Shown: piece by piece, positions 16,956 through 25,273 of the stretch | Numbering within the stretch: position 1 is the stretch's first letter | Layout: every line of letters starts with the position of its first letter | Origin: CAISIP01 sp038326025 | GTDB lineage: Bacteria > Pseudomonadota > Gammaproteobacteria > Burkholderiales > Burkholderiaceae_C | Direction of reading: 5' to 3' | NCBI GenBank assembly: GCA_038326025.1 | Contig: JBBQJP010000013.1 | Span: 32,320 to 96,319 of the forward strand | Length of the DNA: 64,000 nt | Made by a program: the position numbers and the translations under genes | The notes under the pieces: generated by a model | The model's database searches: none | What the model saw: only the letters and a program-made list of their open reading frames with translations | What the model was told of the DNA's origin: nothing

Positions 16956-17722
16956 AAAAGGTCCTGGTCATCGTACCCTTCGCCATGTCGGCCGACAACC
17001 TTCTGCTGCGCGAGCAGCAGCTGGCAGGCCTGCAGTTTGGCCCCGACATCGTGTTCGAGTACCGCACCGTCAAGGCCGGCCCGGCCAACTATTCGAGCCA
17101 CCATGACTTCGTGCTGGCCGATGTCGCCAACTTCGAAGCCGGCTGCCAGGCGCAGCAAGAGGGATATGCCGCCGTGTGCATTGACACCATGAGCGACTCG
17201 GGTGTCGCCGCGCTGCGTTCGGTGCTGGACATTCCGGTGTTCGGCCCGGGCAAGGTGGCCATGCTCACTGCGCTGATGCTGGGCGATCGCTTCTCGATCC
17301 TGACCATGGCCAGCCGCTGGAAGCCGCTGTACAAGAAGGCGCTTGATGAACTGGGCATGCACCACAAATGCGCGTCTGTGCGTGCAATCGAGGTTCCTCC
17401 CGACAACCAGGCCTTGCTGGCCGGCAAGGAGGAACAGATATTCCCGTTGCTGGAACAGGCGGCGCGCAAGGCCATCGACGAAGATGGGGCAGAGGTGCTG
17501 ATACTGGGTTCGACCACCATGCACCAGGCCCATGACTACCTGGCCGAGCGGCTGCCGGTACCCGTGATCAATCCGGGCCCGCTGAGCTACAAGATGGCCG
17601 AGGCTGCGTTGGTGCTGGGCCTGCGTCACAGCCGTGCCGGCTACCCGGCGCCGATGTTTCCGCGGCTCGACATGTTGCAGAGCATGCTGGTTGCGGCGCA
17701 GGTATCAAGCAAGGCCCGCTGA
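16952..17722 (+). CDS. Asp/Glu/hydantoin racemase-superfamily protein lacking the usual cysteines
   Basis: The 256-residue protein has the two-lobed fold of the superfamily that includes hydantoin and aspartate racemases, maleate isomerase and arylmalonate decarboxylase. At the positions where two catalytic cysteines are normally found I read VCIDTMSDSG (Thr near 79) and ILGSTTMH (Ser near 187), so both appear replaced; this rests on alignment by eye. A cysteine three residues earlier (Cys76) might compensate. It lies between a cysteine hydrolase and an NTF2 protein with overlapping ends. A cofactor-free isomerase or lyase acting on a diacid or ureide is plausible; racemisation is doubtful. 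Confidence 0.8.
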   Translation: MKKVLVIVPFAMSADNLLLREQQLAGLQFGPDIVFEYRTVKAGPANYSSHHDFVLADVANFEAGCQAQQEGYAAVCIDTMSDSGVAALRSVLDIPVFGPGKVAMLTALMLGDRFSILTMASRWKPLYKKALDELGMHHKCASVRAIEVPPDNQALLAGKEEQIFPLLEQAARKAIDEDGAEVLILGSTTMHQAHDYLAERLPVPVINPGPLSYKMAEAALVLGLRHSRAGYPAPMFPRLDMLQSMLVAAQVSSKAR

Positions 17723-18141
17723 TGTCGACCATCGCCGCAGCCGAATCGTTGACAGGCGGACCTTGCGCCGGTCAGCCGATCACCGCGCTGGTCATTCACT
17801 ATTTTGCGGCGGTGGACCGGATGGACCTGCCAGCGACGCTGGATTGCTTCGCGGCGGATGCCTGGGTGACGATCGCCACCTTTGACACCGTGTACCGTGG
17901 CCGGGACAGCGAGATCCGTGGCATGTACAGCCGCCTCTTCGCGCGCTACACCAGCGTCTGGCATGGTGACTTCGACCATGTGGTCGCGGCACCGCGGCGA
18001 ATTGCCAGCCAGTTCACGGTGCGCAACGTCTCCCCGCAGGGGACGGTGACCGTCAAGCACAACTGCAATTTCTTTCGCCTGCACGAGGGCCGCATCAGCG
18101 AGATGAGCGTCTATATGAGCGGTGACAACTCGCTGGGTTGA
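17722..18141 (+). CDS. NTF2/SnoaL-like protein
   Basis: This 139-residue protein forms a single NTF2-like alpha+beta barrel: the helix ITALVIHYFAAVDRMDLPATLDCF, the strand WVTIATFDTVYRGR, and the closing strands KHNCNFFRLHEGRISEMSVYMSG. Members are small ligand-binding proteins, isomerases or dehydratases. The start shares one base with the racemase-superfamily stop (TGATG), so the pair is translated together. It resembles the NTF2 half of the tautomerase fusion in fold only. It is the last gene of this operon arm; a terminator lies 150 bases downstream. Confidence 0.75.
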   Translation: MSTIAAAESLTGGPCAGQPITALVIHYFAAVDRMDLPATLDCFAADAWVTIATFDTVYRGRDSEIRGMYSRLFARYTSVWHGDFDHVVAAPRRIASQFTVRNVSPQGTVTVKHNCNFFRLHEGRISEMSVYMSGDNSLG

Positions 18142-18292
18142 TCGCCGGCATCTCGCCTTGCGGGCCGCCACGCCGGGGCCGTCGCAGACGTGGGGATAAA
18201 ATGTTGCGCTGCAATATGGGTTGGCTGCGCGAACGCCCGGTGTGATCGGTATCGGTTGCGGGCCAGGCCGGCCTGACCCGGACCGCCTCAGG

Positions 18293-18320
18293 CCTGGATC
18301 GATCCAGGTGTCTTTTTTCT
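18293..18320 (+). terminator. Rho-independent terminator
   Basis: The perfect palindrome CCTGGATCGATCCAGG is followed two bases later by TCTTTTTTCTTTCT. It should end the catabolic transcript. It lies 56 bases before the SulP start, so either the SulP promoter is very close to the gene or this hairpin attenuates SulP expression. Confidence 0.8.
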
Positions 18321-18376
18321 TTCTCTGCATGGCCCAACCGTTGGGCTACAGCGGGTGCCATGCCATCGAGTGTTTC

Positions 18377-19852
18377 ATGAATTCCCTGCAAAGCGAATGG
18401 TTCTCGAATGTCCGCAACGATCTGCTTGCCGGCATGGTGGTGGCGCTGGCGCTGATTCCTGAAGCCATCGCGTTTTCCATCATTGCCGGGGTCGACCCCA
18501 AGGTCGGCCTGTATGCATCGTTCAGCATCGCCGTGGTGATTGCCTTTGTCGGCGGGCGTCCGGGCATGATTTCGGCGGCCACTGGCGCCATGGCCCTGGT
18601 GATGGTGACGCTGGTCAAGGACCATGGTCTGCAATACCTGCTCGCGGCCACGGTGCTGACCGGTGTGCTGCAGATCGTGGCCGGTTGGGTGCGCCTGGGC
18701 GCGCTGATGCGTTTCGTGTCGCGCTCGGTCGTGACCGGCTTTGTCAATGCACTGGCGATTCTCATCTTCATGGCGCAGCTGCCCGAACTGACCAATGTCA
18801 CCTGGCATGTGTATGCGATGACGGCGGCCGGCCTGGGCATCATCTACCTGTTCCCCTACATCACCCGCGCCGTGCCGTCCCCACTGGTCACCATCGTCGT
18901 GCTCACCGGCGTTGCGCTGGTGCTGCAACTGGACATCCGCACGGTGGGTGACATGGGCGAACTGCCCGACAGCCTGCCGATCTTCCTGATCCCGGATATC
19001 CCGTTGAATTTCGAGACTTTGAAGATCATCCTGCCGTATTCGCTGACCTTGATGGTGGTGGGCTTGCTCGAGTCGTTGATGACTGCCACGATCGTCGATG
19101 ACCTGACCGACACGAAAAGCGATAAGAACCGCGAATGTGTGGGCCAGGGTGTGGCCAATATCGCCACGGGTTTTATCGGCGGCATGGCGGGTTGCGCCAT
19201 GATCGGCCAGTCGGTGATCAATGTGAAATCCGGCGGACGTGGTCGGCTGTCAACGTTGTGCGCCGGCTTGTTCCTGCTGATCCTGGTCGTATTCCTGGGG
19301 GACTGGGTGCGCCAGATTCCGATGGCGGCGCTGGTCGCTGTCATGATCATGGTCTCGATCGGCACCTTCAACTGGGGCTCGATCCGCAATCTGCGCGACC
19401 ACCCGCGCAGTTCCAGTGCGGTAATGCTGGCCACTGTGCTGGTGACGGTGTTCACCCATGACCTGGCCAAGGGCGTTTTGACCGGGGTGTTGTTGTCGGG
19501 TTTCTTCTTCGCGCACAAGGTGGGACAGATCCTGCGGGTCGGGTCGCTGGCCGAGGATGAAGGACGCCAGCGCACCTACCAGATCACCGGCCAGGTGTTC
19601 TTCGCAACCGCCGACCGTTTTGTCAATGCCTTCGACTTCAAGGAAGTCATCGAGCTTGTGCGCATCGACGTGAGCCGGGCGCATTTCTGGGACATCACCG
19701 CGGTCAGCGCGCTGGACAAAGTGGTGCTGAAGTTTCGCCGCGAAGGTTGTGAGGTCGAGGTCATCGGCCTGAATGAGGCCAGTGCCACCATGGTCGACAA
19801 GTTCGGCGTGCACGACAAGGACGGCGCAGACGACCTGCTGCTCGGCCACTGA
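18377..19852 (+). CDS. SulP-family anion transporter with STAS domain
   Basis: This 491-residue inner-membrane transporter has 10-12 helices. The N-terminal motif DLLAGMVVALALIPEAIAFSIIAGVDP is diagnostic of SulP proteins, and a C-terminal STAS domain spans about residues 405-490 (DVSRAHFWDITAVSALDKV). Substrates of the family are sulfate, bicarbonate, C4-dicarboxylates or other anions; the sequence does not decide. I chose the ATG before NSLQSEWF because the upstream in-frame stretch is not conserved in character and crosses a terminator. The neighbouring universal stress protein gene follows after 15 bases and is probably co-transcribed. Confidence 0.88.
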   Translation: MNSLQSEWFSNVRNDLLAGMVVALALIPEAIAFSIIAGVDPKVGLYASFSIAVVIAFVGGRPGMISAATGAMALVMVTLVKDHGLQYLLAATVLTGVLQIVAGWVRLGALMRFVSRSVVTGFVNALAILIFMAQLPELTNVTWHVYAMTAAGLGIIYLFPYITRAVPSPLVTIVVLTGVALVLQLDIRTVGDMGELPDSLPIFLIPDIPLNFETLKIILPYSLTLMVVGLLESLMTATIVDDLTDTKSDKNRECVGQGVANIATGFIGGMAGCAMIGQSVINVKSGGRGRLSTLCAGLFLLILVVFLGDWVRQIPMAALVAVMIMVSIGTFNWGSIRNLRDHPRSSSAVMLATVLVTVFTHDLAKGVLTGVLLSGFFFAHKVGQILRVGSLAEDEGRQRTYQITGQVFFATADRFVNAFDFKEVIELVRIDVSRAHFWDITAVSALDKVVLKFRREGCEVEVIGLNEASATMVDKFGVHDKDGADDLLLGH

Positions 19853-19867
19853 CAAGGCGGCAAGATC

Positions 19868-20731
19868 ATGAATATCGAGAACAAGGTCCTGGCCTGCGTC
19901 GATCAGTCACCGTTTGCCGATCATGTCGGCGACTATGCGGCCTGGGCCGCTGCGCGCATGGACGCGCCGCTGGAACTGCTGCATGTGATCGAGCGCCATC
20001 CGGAAATTGGCGACACACGTGATCACAGTGGCGCCCTGACACCCAATGCCCAGGAAAATCTTCTCAGCGAGTTGTCCGCGCAGGACGAGATCCATACCCG
20101 GAACGCGCGTGAACAGGGACGCATTTTTCTGAACCGTCTGCGCGAACGCGCCCTTGCGGCGGGCGTGGAGTCGGTCGACATGCGCCAGCGCCATGGCCTG
20201 TTGGACGACACCTTGCGTGACTGGGAACCCGGTGTGCGGCTGTTCGTGCTCGGCCGTCATGGCCAGTCCGCAGTGGCGAGCCGGCCCGACCTGGGCAGCA
20301 ATGTCGAACGGGTGGTGCGGGTGTTGCAGCGGCCGGTGCTCACGGTGACCGAAGACTTCAAGGCGCCCCAACGCGTGCTGATCGCGTTCGACGGCAGTGC
20401 GTTGACCCAGCGAGGCGTACAGATGGTGGCCGAGAGTCCGTTACTGCGCGGCTTGCCAGTGCACTTGCTGATGGTCGGAAAAACGCATCAGGCCGGACCC
20501 CGTGAAATGGAAGTGGCCGCTGCAAGCCTGCGCAAGGCCGGATTCACGGTACAGGCGTCCATCCAGGACGGGGATGCGCAAAATCTCATTCTGCAGACCA
20601 TCGAGTCGGAGTCGATCGACCTGCTGGTCATGGGGGCCTATCACCATCCGCGCTGGCGCAACATGTTGTTCGGCAGCCGCACCGACGAGTTGCTGCGCGC
20701 CGTGCGTATTCCCGCGCTGCTGCTGCGTTAA
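19868..20731 (+). CDS. Tandem-domain universal stress protein
   Basis: The 287-residue protein has two UspA domains, about residues 3-155 and 165-287. The first begins KVLACVDQSPFADHVGDYAAW and the second RVLIAFDGSALTQRGVQMV. The nucleotide-binding segment of the second is MGAYHHPRWRNMLFGSRTDELLR. UspE-like tandem proteins act in the cytosol in stress tolerance. It follows the SulP gene by 15 bases; SulP-Usp pairs are common in proteobacteria. Its stop converges on and overlaps the MmgE/PrpD stop by four bases. Confidence 0.9.
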   Translation: MNIENKVLACVDQSPFADHVGDYAAWAAARMDAPLELLHVIERHPEIGDTRDHSGALTPNAQENLLSELSAQDEIHTRNAREQGRIFLNRLRERALAAGVESVDMRQRHGLLDDTLRDWEPGVRLFVLGRHGQSAVASRPDLGSNVERVVRVLQRPVLTVTEDFKAPQRVLIAFDGSALTQRGVQMVAESPLLRGLPVHLLMVGKTHQAGPREMEVAAASLRKAGFTVQASIQDGDAQNLILQTIESESIDLLVMGAYHHPRWRNMLFGSRTDELLRAVRIPALLLR

Positions 20732-22083
20732 TCCGCCCGACGCGGCGGGTGGCGCAACAGGCCGACCCAAGCGGCGAAGTCGGTCCCGCCTGCGGCCAGA
20801 GCCAAGGTGGCCTCCAGTACCTGCGCGGCATGTGCCTGTGGCCAGACGCGGCCGGTCAGTTCCAAAAATTTGACGCGCAGCTCGTCGCGGCTGTAGGGCA
20901 GGGCATCGTCGCCCCGATTCACGCCGACTTCGCCCTGCAGCGTCTGACCATCGAGCAGCGTGATCAGCACCTTTGCCGGGCGCTCCAGTGGCAGGCGCCG
21001 GGTCATCTGTGGATCTTCATGCACCGTTACCCGACGCGCCAGCGCCAGAACGCGCGCATCGCGCACCGCGTTCCAGCTGAAGCCCTCCAATCCGCTGTGA
21101 CCATGAACGATGCGCGTGGCAACCGCAAACGGCACCGAAAACTTGGCTGCCAGCGTGTTGCGCGGCGTCTGATCGTCGAGTTCGGCTGCATAGGCGTAAC
21201 TGTCGACTCGGATGTCGCGAATGTCATCGGGCAGTGGCAGCGCAGCCCGCGCGGCAATCTGGTCGAGGGCGTCCAGCGTGCCGTGGTTGAAGCGGCAGCA
21301 GGAATGCAGCTTGAAGTAGTTCTGCGTCAGATGCCAGAGATCGCCCAATTCGCGCAGCATCTCCTGCGGCTCGAAGTGCTCGGACACGATGGCGCCCATC
21401 AGCGATGCGACGGCGTCACGTTCACCGGTAAAACCCGATTCTGCCAATTGCAGCGCCAGTTGTCCCTGGCGGTTGCTGAGGCCAGCGTAGACATTGCGAA
21501 CCAGGCCACCCTCGAGCATGGTGCGCTTGGACGTGGCGGTGGTCAGCGATGCGCCGATGTTGATGGTCTCGGCCATGAGCTTCGCGTCCACTGCGGCCAG
21601 GCGCGCACAGGCGGCTGCGGCGCCTATCGTGCCCCAGGTGCCGTGCGGGTGCATGCTGGCGCGCAGGCGTGAGGCGGCTCCAATACGCGAGCCAACCTCG
21701 TAGCCGACGACAAGCGCTGAAAGAAAACTATTTGCATCGGCACCACGTTGCTCAGCCAAGGCCAGCGCGGCCGGTAACACGTGGATGGCCGGATGACCGC
21801 GCGAGAAGCGGTTGCCTTCGTCCATTTCGAGAAAGGTACCGGCCGTACCGTTGAGCAAGGCCGCGACGTCGGCGCTGGCACAACGTCCGTGTCCGAGCAC
21901 GGTGCTGTCGCCGATGTTTCCGAGTCTGCCTGCCAAGGCCAGCATCTCGGGTTCGGCCGATCCCCCGACGATGGCAGCGATGGTGTCGGCCAGAATCCAA
22001 CCGGTCTGGTCCCGCACCTCGGATGGCAGCGACGGGTAGTCGAGTTCGGCGGCGAATCGGCTCAGTTGTTCGACAGGGTTCAT
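20728..22083 (-). CDS. MmgE/PrpD family protein
   Basis: This 451-residue cytoplasmic protein belongs to the family of 2-methylcitrate dehydratase (PrpD) and cis-aconitate decarboxylase. Family segments visible are ILADTIAAIVGGS near the N terminus, NGTAGTFLEMDEGNRFSRGHPA(I)HVLPAAL, VGYEVGSRIG and FKLHSCCRFNH. The family acts without metals on hydroxy-tri- or dicarboxylates by dehydration, decarboxylation or hydration. It follows the fourth PuuE-like gene by seven bases on the minus strand, so it is controlled from the shared operator region. A dehydratase or isomerase step on a branched diacid or triacid is inferred. Confidence 0.9.
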   Translation of the reverse strand: MNPVEQLSRFAAELDYPSLPSEVRDQTGWILADTIAAIVGGSAEPEMLALAGRLGNIGDSTVLGHGRCASADVAALLNGTAGTFLEMDEGNRFSRGHPAIHVLPAALALAEQRGADANSFLSALVVGYEVGSRIGAASRLRASMHPHGTWGTIGAAAACARLAAVDAKLMAETINIGASLTTATSKRTMLEGGLVRNVYAGLSNRQGQLALQLAESGFTGERDAVASLMGAIVSEHFEPQEMLRELGDLWHLTQNYFKLHSCCRFNHGTLDALDQIAARAALPLPDDIRDIRVDSYAYAAELDDQTPRNTLAAKFSVPFAVATRIVHGHSGLEGFSWNAVRDARVLALARRVTVHEDPQMTRRLPLERPAKVLITLLDGQTLQGEVGVNRGDDALPYSRDELRVKFLELTGRVWPQAHAAQVLEATLALAAGGTDFAAWVGLLRHPPRRAD

Positions 22084-22090
22084 GGCGGAT

Positions 22091-22969
22091 CTATTCGGTT
22101 ATGGCCTGATGGATGGCGTGTGGACTGGTCCATCGCACGTCGCCGTGGGCACGCAGTTCTTGCAACAGATGGCGCAGCGCAGTTATGCGGCTCGGCATGC
22201 CACACAACCAGGGGTGCAAAGCCAGGCCGAACACAGCACCGCGCTGGTGTGTGGCGCATTCGGCGCGCAGCCGGTGAAAGGCGTCTGCAGTCATGGCAAC
22301 GTGCGCGCGCGGTTCGATATGGCGCAACCACTGGCTTTGCACGTCATCCCATTCGGCCGACAGCGGGATCGACAGCAACACAGGATCGGTGGTCATCCAG
22401 TAAGGCTGGTCATCGTTGCACCAGTCCAGCGTGAAGCGGATGCCGGCCTGCGCCAACAGACCGGGGGTGTCGGCTGTGGTGCCCCAGTCCTGGCTCAGCC
22501 ATCCGGCCGGGCGTTGACCGGTAGCCGACGCTATGGCTTCAATCGACTGCCGGATATGCGAGCGTTGCTGCTCCAGCGGCATGTCGCCATGCATCAAACG
22601 CGTCGCCGCCAATCCATGGGCAATCCATTCACAGCCCCATTGCCGGAAGATGTCCACCAGGCCCGGCACGCGTGACACCGCCATCGCGTTGGCGGCAATC
22701 ACCGGTCGGATGCCGGCATCACGCAAGGCATCGATGACCCGGAAGATGCCCACGCGCAGCCCGTATTCGCGTTGCGACCAGCTGCGGTAATCGGGCGTGA
22801 AGCTGCCGAACTCGCCGACCATCCGCGGGTCGCGCAGGGCATCTGCCGGCGGGCACAACTCCCAATGCTCGAGGAACAATACAGCGAACGCCGACAGCCC
22901 GAACGCCAGGCCGGGTGGGCCGCCCTGGCGCAATGGCAGCGCCGAATAGTCGTACAGGTCATGGTCCAC
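22091..22969 (-). CDS. Polysaccharide deacetylase-fold hydrolase, PuuE/imidase-like (4)
   Basis: This is the most divergent of four related hydrolases in the window, about 292 residues. It keeps the frame of the family: YDYSALPLR, QREYGLRVGIFR, AHGLAATRL at the SHGxYNTRY position (histidine kept, the NTRY part lost), GWLSQDWGTTADTPGLLAQAG, WCNDDQPY and LHPWLCGMPSR. I prefer the GTG start with GGGGAG about eight bases upstream. The longer ATG start at 23038 would fall inside the likely -10 region of the divergent promoter. MmgE/PrpD follows directly. Confidence 0.8.
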   Translation of the reverse strand: MDHDLYDYSALPLRQGGPPGLAFGLSAFAVLFLEHWELCPPADALRDPRMVGEFGSFTPDYRSWSQREYGLRVGIFRVIDALRDAGIRPVIAANAMAVSRVPGLVDIFRQWGCEWIAHGLAATRLMHGDMPLEQQRSHIRQSIEAIASATGQRPAGWLSQDWGTTADTPGLLAQAGIRFTLDWCNDDQPYWMTTDPVLLSIPLSAEWDDVQSQWLRHIEPRAHVAMTADAFHRLRAECATHQRGAVFGLALHPWLCGMPSRITALRHLLQELRAHGDVRWTSPHAIHQAITE

Positions 22970-23049
22970 GGTGGCGACTCCCCACTGTTTTGTACATCGG
23001 GTTTTGCCGGAGTTGACTTGCCGGCAGCTTGCGTGCATAGTCTAGTCTA

Positions 23050-23071
23050 ATTGTTCTATCAATGGAACAAT
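23050..23071. promoter_or_regulatory. Inverted-repeat operator (site 2) between divergent operons
   Basis: ATTGTTC and GAACAAT form a perfect inverted repeat around an 8-base centre. It matches site 1 in arm sequence, spacing and total length. On the minus strand it includes a -35-like TTGATA placed as TTGACA is in site 1, with TATGCA 17 bases on, so a promoter for the fourth hydrolase and MmgE/PrpD overlaps it. The plus-strand importer operon starts 43 bases away on the other side. Confidence 0.65.
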
Positions 23072-23113
23072 GTAAACATTTTCCCCTTGTCACCAACCAC
23101 CGTGAGGACTCCC

Positions 23114-24328
23114 ATGAATACAACCCACCCACTGTCGCGTCGATTGATTCTGCAGGCTGGCGCGGCGAGCGCAGTGCTCGGCGCACCCGGCATCCTGCTG
23201 GCCCAGCCCAAACCGGTCAAGGTCGGTCTGGTGCATCCCGTCAGTGGCGGCCTGGCATACAGCGGTGGCCAGTCGCGTATGGGCGCGCAGCTGGCGATCG
23301 ACGAGATCAATGCGGCCGGTGGCATCAAGGCCATGGGGGGTGCCAAGCTGGAAGCCTTGCTGGGCGATTCGCAGTCGCGCCCCGAGGTGGGTGTGAGCGA
23401 GGTCGAGCGCATGGAGCAGGACGGTGTGTCCGCCTATCTGGGTTGCTTTTCCAGCGGCATTGCGTTGCCGGCCACGCAGGCTGCGGCCAAGTACAACACG
23501 CCTTTCCTGATCGACGTGGGTGCCTCCGACCTGATTGTCAACCGCGGCCTGAAGAATGTGTTCCGGCTCAAGCCCGGGTTTGGTAAATGTGTGGACGATG
23601 CCGTCGTTGCGCTGGGCGATCTCAACAAGGGCGCCAATGGTGTCGCCAAGACGGCGGTGCTGGTGCATGAGGAATCCGAGTTCGGTACCGGCACCGCCAA
23701 ATTGCTGGCCGGCAAGTTACCGAGCATCGGCATCCAGGCCGTGGAGACCATCAAGCACGCCAACCCGACACGCGATTTTTCGAACATTGCGCTGCGCATC
23801 AAGGGCCTCAAGCCTGACCTGGTGATCATGAGCAACTACCAGAATGAGTACGTGCTGCTGGCGCGTACTTTGGCGCAGCAGAAGGTCGACGTGGCCGCGA
23901 TGTTCAGCGTGCTGGGCGGCGGCTTCAACTACAAGCTGATCAAGGAACAGCCGGATGTCGCCCAGTACATGATGGACTTCAACCACTGGTTCAATCCCAA
24001 GAGCGCAAAGGCCATGGCATTGAAGAAGCAGGTCGAGGCCAAGGGCGGACTGTTCACTTTCGAGGTCTACCTGTCGTACAACTGCATCATGTTGTACGCC
24101 GATGCCCTGCAGCGCGCGGCCACTGCCGACAAGGAAAAGGTCATCGCAGCGCTGGCCGCGAGCACCTGGTTCCCCGACATGATGCCGTACGGCCCGACCA
24201 AGTTTGTCAACGGCCAGAACGAGGGCGGTCGCGGCGCGTTGCTGCAGGCGTCCAAGACCGATATCGACGTGGTGGCGCCCGAGCAGTTCGCGTCGGCCAA
24301 GCCGGTATACCCGCGTCCGAAGATGTGA
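23114..24328 (+). CDS. Branched-chain amino acid/amide-type ABC transporter substrate-binding protein
   Basis: This 404-residue periplasmic binding protein is of the Leu/Ile/Val-amide type (type I fold). The signal sequence contains SRRLILQAG, a twin-arginine motif, followed by a hydrophobic stretch ending LLAQ. The mature N terminus KVGLVHPVSGGLAYSGGQSRMGAQLAIDEIN is typical. GAGGA precedes the ATG by five bases. It is the first gene of the long plus-strand operon and is followed by two stem-loops before the permease genes. Receptors of this class bind amino acids, amides, urea or aromatic acids; here an amide or imide ligand is inferred from context. Confidence 0.9.
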   Translation: MNTTHPLSRRLILQAGAASAVLGAPGILLAQPKPVKVGLVHPVSGGLAYSGGQSRMGAQLAIDEINAAGGIKAMGGAKLEALLGDSQSRPEVGVSEVERMEQDGVSAYLGCFSSGIALPATQAAAKYNTPFLIDVGASDLIVNRGLKNVFRLKPGFGKCVDDAVVALGDLNKGANGVAKTAVLVHEESEFGTGTAKLLAGKLPSIGIQAVETIKHANPTRDFSNIALRIKGLKPDLVIMSNYQNEYVLLARTLAQQKVDVAAMFSVLGGGFNYKLIKEQPDVAQYMMDFNHWFNPKSAKAMALKKQVEAKGGLFTFEVYLSYNCIMLYADALQRAATADKEKVIAALAASTWFPDMMPYGPTKFVNGQNEGGRGALLQASKTDIDVVAPEQFASAKPVYPRPKM

Positions 24329-24383
24329 GCTGAGCGCATCAGCTGACCCTCTGTCGACCTTCGGCATTCAGCCGGAGGTCGAC
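24328..24383 (+). promoter_or_regulatory. Tandem stem-loops between binding protein and permease genes
   Basis: AGCTGA-N5-TCAGCT is followed by a longer hairpin with 13-base arms (GTCGACCTTCGGC and its near-complement, one G-T pair) and an ATTCA loop. There is no T run, so these look like mRNA-stabilising or partial attenuation structures that keep the binding protein in excess over the permeases. Confidence 0.55.
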
Positions 24384-24403
24384 GCATAATTCCTGGAGGT
24401 TTC

Positions 24404-25273
24404 GTGGACGCGAACATCATTGGCGCGGCGGCCATCAACGGCCTGCTGCTGGGTGGGATCTATACGCTTGTGGCGTCGGGCCTGACGCTGATCTACGGCG
24501 TGCTGCACATCATCAATTTCGCCCATGGCAGCATGTTGATGCTGGCCATGTTCGGCGTGTATTACCTGCTCACGCTGCTGGGCATCGACCCCTACCTGTC
24601 GTTATTCATCATGGTGCCGGCGATGTTCGTTCTGGGATATCTGTTGTACAAGGGCCTGATCGGTCGCTTGTCCAGCGGCAAGGACGAGAACATCCTGCTG
24701 GTGACGCTCGGCCTGTCGATCCTGATCGAAAACCTGGCGCTGATGTTCTTCAAGGGCGATTCGCGCACGATCCTGGTGTCGTATTCGGACACCATGGTGG
24801 AAGTGGGGCCGGCCTTCGTGCCACTGCCCAAGCTAATCTCGTTCGCCGTGGCCATGGCGATTTGCGCGGCATTGGGCCTGTTCATGCAACGCACCGACAC
24901 CGGCCGTGCGATCCGTGCGGTCGCCAAGGAGCGTGTCGGGGCGCGTCTGGTAGGTATTGACGTGGACCGGATCTTCGCGATCTCGTACGGCATCGGTCTG
25001 GCCACGCTGGGTGCGGCGGCATCGCTGATGATGCCGATCTTCTATGTGTCGCCGACGGTAGGCCATGTGTTTGTGCTGGTCGCCTTCACGGTGGTGGTGT
25101 TGGGCGGCATGGGCAGTTTCCTGGGCGCGGTCGTGGGCGGCCTGATCATCGGCCTGACCGAGTCGTTCGGCGGCCTGTTCCTGGGCGAGAGCATGGGGCA
25201 GATCGGCATATCGCTGATCTTCATATTGATCCTGCTGTTCCGTCCATCGGGTCTGTTCGGGGCGAAGTCATGA
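24404..25273 (+). CDS. Branched-chain-type ABC transporter permease (LivH-like)
   Basis: This 289-residue inner-membrane permease has about eight hydrophobic helices. LivH hallmarks are NGLLLGGIYTLVASGLTLIYGVLHIINFAHG at the N terminus and VVVLGGMGSFLGAVVGGLIIGL near the C terminus. The start is GTG with CTGGAGG six bases upstream. It pairs with the LivM-like gene that overlaps its end by four bases to form the translocation pore of the importer. Confidence 0.93.
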   Translation: MDANIIGAAAINGLLLGGIYTLVASGLTLIYGVLHIINFAHGSMLMLAMFGVYYLLTLLGIDPYLSLFIMVPAMFVLGYLLYKGLIGRLSSGKDENILLVTLGLSILIENLALMFFKGDSRTILVSYSDTMVEVGPAFVPLPKLISFAVAMAICAALGLFMQRTDTGRAIRAVAKERVGARLVGIDVDRIFAISYGIGLATLGAAASLMMPIFYVSPTVGHVFVLVAFTVVVLGGMGSFLGAVVGGLIIGLTESFGGLFLGESMGQIGISLIFILILLFRPSGLFGAKS

